Source: Candidatus Levyibacteriota bacterium
GTDB lineage: Bacteria; Patescibacteriota; Microgenomatia; Levybacterales; UBA12049
Assembly: GCA_016192645.1 (NCBI GenBank)
Contig: JACPTT010000033.1
Location: 1 to 8,090 of the forward strand
DNA length: 8,090 nucleotides
Reading direction: 5' to 3'
The notes under the pieces were generated by a model. It made no database searches. It was not told the DNA's origin and saw only the letters and a program-made list of their open reading frames with translations. Shown piece by piece: positions 6,861 to 8,090 of this stretch. Position 1 is the first letter of the stretch; the number at the start of each line of letters is the position of its first letter. Position numbers and translations under genes: made by a program.

Positions 6861-6910
6861 TTTACTATAGCACAGTTGTGTGATACCACCAAACCCACCA
6901 TTTACTATAG
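6861..6910. repeat. 10-bp direct repeat TTTACTATAG, two copies 40 bp apart
   Basis: The sequence tttactatag occurs exactly at 6861-6870 and 6901-6910. On the minus strand each copy contains TATAGT. The first copy forms the -10 of the PEGA-SH3 promoter; the second has no good -35 at 17 nt and lacks the TG extension. They could be alternative start sites or a repeated factor-binding site. Spacing of 40 bp is roughly four helical turns. Confidence 0.5.
6864..6892 (-). promoter_or_regulatory. Putative sigma70-type extended -10 promoter for the PEGA-SH3 gene
   Basis: Reading the minus strand, TTGGTG (complement of 6887-6892) is followed after 17 nt by TATAGT (complement of 6864-6869), with TGC immediately before it as an extended -10. 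Transcription would start near 6857, only about 11 nt before the ATG at 6845, so the mRNA would be nearly leaderless. That fits the lack of any Shine-Dalgarno there. The -35 is weak (TTG matches only). Confidence 0.45.
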
Positions 6911-6914
6911 GCTC

Positions 6915-6943
6915 TTGACAGGTGTAGGACTCTGTGTTATACA
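6915..6943 (+). promoter_or_regulatory. Strong sigma70-type promoter upstream of rpoB
   Basis: A perfect -35 TTGACA (6915-6920) is followed after exactly 17 nt by TATACA (6938-6943), and TGT directly before the -10 makes an extended -10 element. It is the best promoter visible in the window. Expected start is near 6950, giving a leader of about 92 nt to the rpoB ATG at 7042. A 7-bp inverted repeat overlaps its -10 and start region. Confidence 0.7.
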
Positions 6944-6951
6944 CATAACAC
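6934..6951. promoter_or_regulatory. Operator-like inverted repeat over the rpoB -10 and start site
   Basis: GTGTTAT (6934-6940) and ATAACAC (6945-6951) are perfect inverted copies separated by ACAC. The 18-bp element covers the TATACA box and the predicted start near 6950, where a dimeric repressor would block polymerase. Its regulator is unknown, and an AT-rich symmetric -10 region can also arise by chance. Confidence 0.4.
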
Positions 6952-6977
6952 TCTAGGAATTACAATAAAAACTACAA

Positions 6978-7004
6978 GGGTGTTTTCACCCAAGTATTTT
7001 TTTT
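6978..7004 (+). terminator. Hairpin plus T8 in the rpoB leader, attenuator or insulating terminator
   Basis: GGGTG (6978-6982), loop TTTT and CACCC (6987-6991) form a perfect 5-bp stem, followed by AAGTA and eight T (6997-7004). The upstream AAAAACT (6967-6973) could add pairing to AGTATTTT with a bulge, lengthening the stem. The short core stem and 5-nt gap before the T-tract make it a moderate rather than strong intrinsic terminator. It lies between the strong promoter at 6915-6943 and rpoB, so it would either attenuate rpoB or, if rpoB uses a nearer promoter, stop upstream read-through. Confidence 0.5.
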
Positions 7005-7041
7005 GTTATTGGAAGACTAGCCTTGCACTACAAATTCTCAG

Positions 7042-8090
7042 ATGCGCAAAAACGATAACGACAACATTAGGCAGAATTGGGGAAGAACCTACTCCTTCTT
7101 ACCAAAGATTGATCTATTAAAAGTACAAAAGGATTCATATAAGTGGTTTCAAGAAACTGCCATTTCTGAGATTTTAGAGGAGATTTCTCCGGTTGAGGAT
7201 TTTACCGAAAAAAATTGGAGCCTAACTTTTGGCACATATCGTTTTGGTAAACCAGCAACAACTCCTCAAGTTGCCCTTAGCAAAGGTATTACCTACGATG
7301 CTCCGCTCTATGTTAAAACCACGTTGTTAAACAAAAAAGCTGGCAAAACTCAAAATCAAGAAGTATTTTTAGGCGATATTCCTCAGATGACAGAAAGAGG
7401 AACATTTATTATTAACGGTATCGAACGTGCCGTTGTTAACCAGCTTGTTCGTTCTCCGGGCGTTTTTTTTACCGCCACACAAGATCCTATTATTGGAAAA
7501 ACATTTTGCAACGCAGAGATTCGCCCCGTACACGGTTCATGGCTTGAGTTCTCAATTACAAGACACCAAACATTGACAGTAAAGATAGACAGACGCCGAA
7601 AATTTCTTGTCACAACATTTCTTAGAGCCCTTGGTCTTTCAACGAATGAAGATATAAAAGGCCGGTTTGCCGAACTTGGGCAGCATATCGATGCTACTTT
7701 GGAAAAGGACGAGACACAAAATGAAACAGAAGCGCTTGTTGAGATATTCAAAAAGATGCATCCCGGTGAGCCGATTGTTTTGGAAAGAGTAAGAGAAAAT
7801 TTCAACGCCTTGTTTTTTAATAACAGGCGCTATGATTTGGGAGAAGTCGGCAGATATAAGTTTAATAAGAAGCTTGAGGGAACTCCTGGTTTTAGGCCAT
7901 CAACGCAACGAGTTCTAACAATGGAGGATATTATTGGAACAATAAGCTATTTACTGCTTTTAGAGGTCGGTAAAGGAGCAATTGACGATATTGATAGCCT
8001 TGCCAACAGAAGGGTTAGAAGCGTAGGAGAGCTTGTGGCAACAACTGCTTTTCGAGTTGGATTGTTGCGGCTTGAAAGAAGCATCAAGGA
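7042..8090 (+). CDS. rpoB: RNA polymerase beta subunit, N-terminal part (3' end outside window)
   Basis: The frame from ATG 7042 is open to the right edge: 349 codons plus two bases, out of a protein usually well over 1000 residues. It encodes the beta protrusion and beta lobe regions. Recognisable segments are YSFLPKIDLLKVQKDSYKWF (17-36), PLYVKTTLLNK (88-98), the highly conserved GDIPQMTERGTFIINGIER (111-129), VVNQLVRSPGVFF (131-143), IDRRRKFLVTTFLRALG (182-198), FFNNRRYDLGEVGRYKFNKKL (258-278) and IDDIDSLANRRVRSVGEL (314-331), equivalent to the family's DIDHLGNRR(I/V)RSVGE. The rifampicin region lies beyond the window. An in-frame TAG at 7018-7020 and no start codon between it and 7042 fix the start. 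No Shine-Dalgarno precedes it. A strong promoter at 6915-6943 and a leader hairpin lie upstream. The usual upstream ribosomal protein genes rplJ-rplL are absent. Identification is certain. Confidence 0.98.
   Translation, partial: MRKNDNDNIRQNWGRTYSFLPKIDLLKVQKDSYKWFQETAISEILEEISPVEDFTEKNWSLTFGTYRFGKPATTPQVALSKGITYDAPLYVKTTLLNKKAGKTQNQEVFLGDIPQMTERGTFIINGIERAVVNQLVRSPGVFFTATQDPIIGKTFCNAEIRPVHGSWLEFSITRHQTLTVKIDRRRKFLVTTFLRALGLSTNEDIKGRFAELGQHIDATLEKDETQNETEALVEIFKKMHPGEPIVLERVRENFNALFFNNRRYDLGEVGRYKFNKKLEGTPGFRPSTQRVLTMEDIIGTISYLLLLEVGKGAIDDIDSLANRRVRSVGELVATTAFRVGLLRLERSIK

Noticed and set aside
6846..6944. GTG start at 6944 adding 33 residues to the PEGA-SH3 protein
   Set aside because: The extension precedes a textbook signal anchor (MKKVLLF...), has no domain character, and covers the likely promoter of the gene.
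7383..7805. 140-codon open frame on the minus strand inside rpoB
   Set aside because: It is antisense to a highly conserved part of rpoB; the Ser/Cys-rich product has no domain and no start signals were seen.
1..8090. tRNA, rRNA, CRISPR array, insertion sequence or phage features
   Set aside because: No cloverleaf, spaced repeat array, transposase frame or terminal inverted repeats were seen; the window is almost fully occupied by the eight genes described.

Overview
The window looks like part of an AT-rich bacterial chromosome, most likely from the Candidate Phyla Radiation (Patescibacteria), perhaps a Microgenomates-type lineage. This is inferred from gene content and protein style: tightly packed or overlapping genes, a GT39/GT2/MraY-like/UbiA envelope cluster, a small membrane protein with an LPPxxPL...PWGE motif, and an anchored PEGA-PEGA-SH3 protein. 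No 16S or other marker was available to prove it. UGA acts as a normal stop (end of the GT2 gene), which argues against the recoded Gracilibacteria/Absconditabacteria lineages.

Positions 1-6017 (plus strand) form one compact six-gene transcription unit with no gap above 3 nt. It contains a 5'-truncated TatD-family metal-dependent hydrolase, a membrane GT2 glycosyltransferase, a GT39 polyprenyl-phosphate-sugar-dependent glycosyltransferase, a 117-residue three-helix membrane protein, a divergent WecA/TagO/MraY-like phosphoglycosyl transferase, and a UbiA-family protein resembling decaprenyl-phosphate phosphoribosyltransferase. Apart from tatD, the theme is making and using polyprenyl-linked sugars for surface glycosylation. 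The UbiA-type and MraY-type enzymes would charge the lipid carrier, the GT2 protein could extend or charge it, and the GT39 protein would transfer the sugar on the outer face.

Positions 6021-6845 (minus strand) encode a membrane-anchored protein with two PEGA domains and a C-terminal bacterial SH3 domain, probably displayed at the cell surface. It is convergent with the glycosyl operon. The two stop codons are 3 nt apart, and an imperfect hairpin spans both.

Positions 6846-7041 are the only real intergenic region. It holds divergent sigma70-like promoters: a weak extended -10 promoter for the PEGA-SH3 gene and a strong TTGACA-N17-TATACA promoter with a TG extension for rpoB. It also holds a 7-bp inverted repeat over the rpoB -10, a 10-bp direct repeat, and a hairpin followed by eight T in the presumed rpoB leader.

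From 7042 to the right edge runs the first 349 codons of rpoB, intact and highly conserved. The most interesting points are the loss of two normally invariant acidic residues in the phosphoglycosyl transferase, the attenuator or insulator arrangement before rpoB, and the uncharacterised small membrane protein inside the glycosylation operon.
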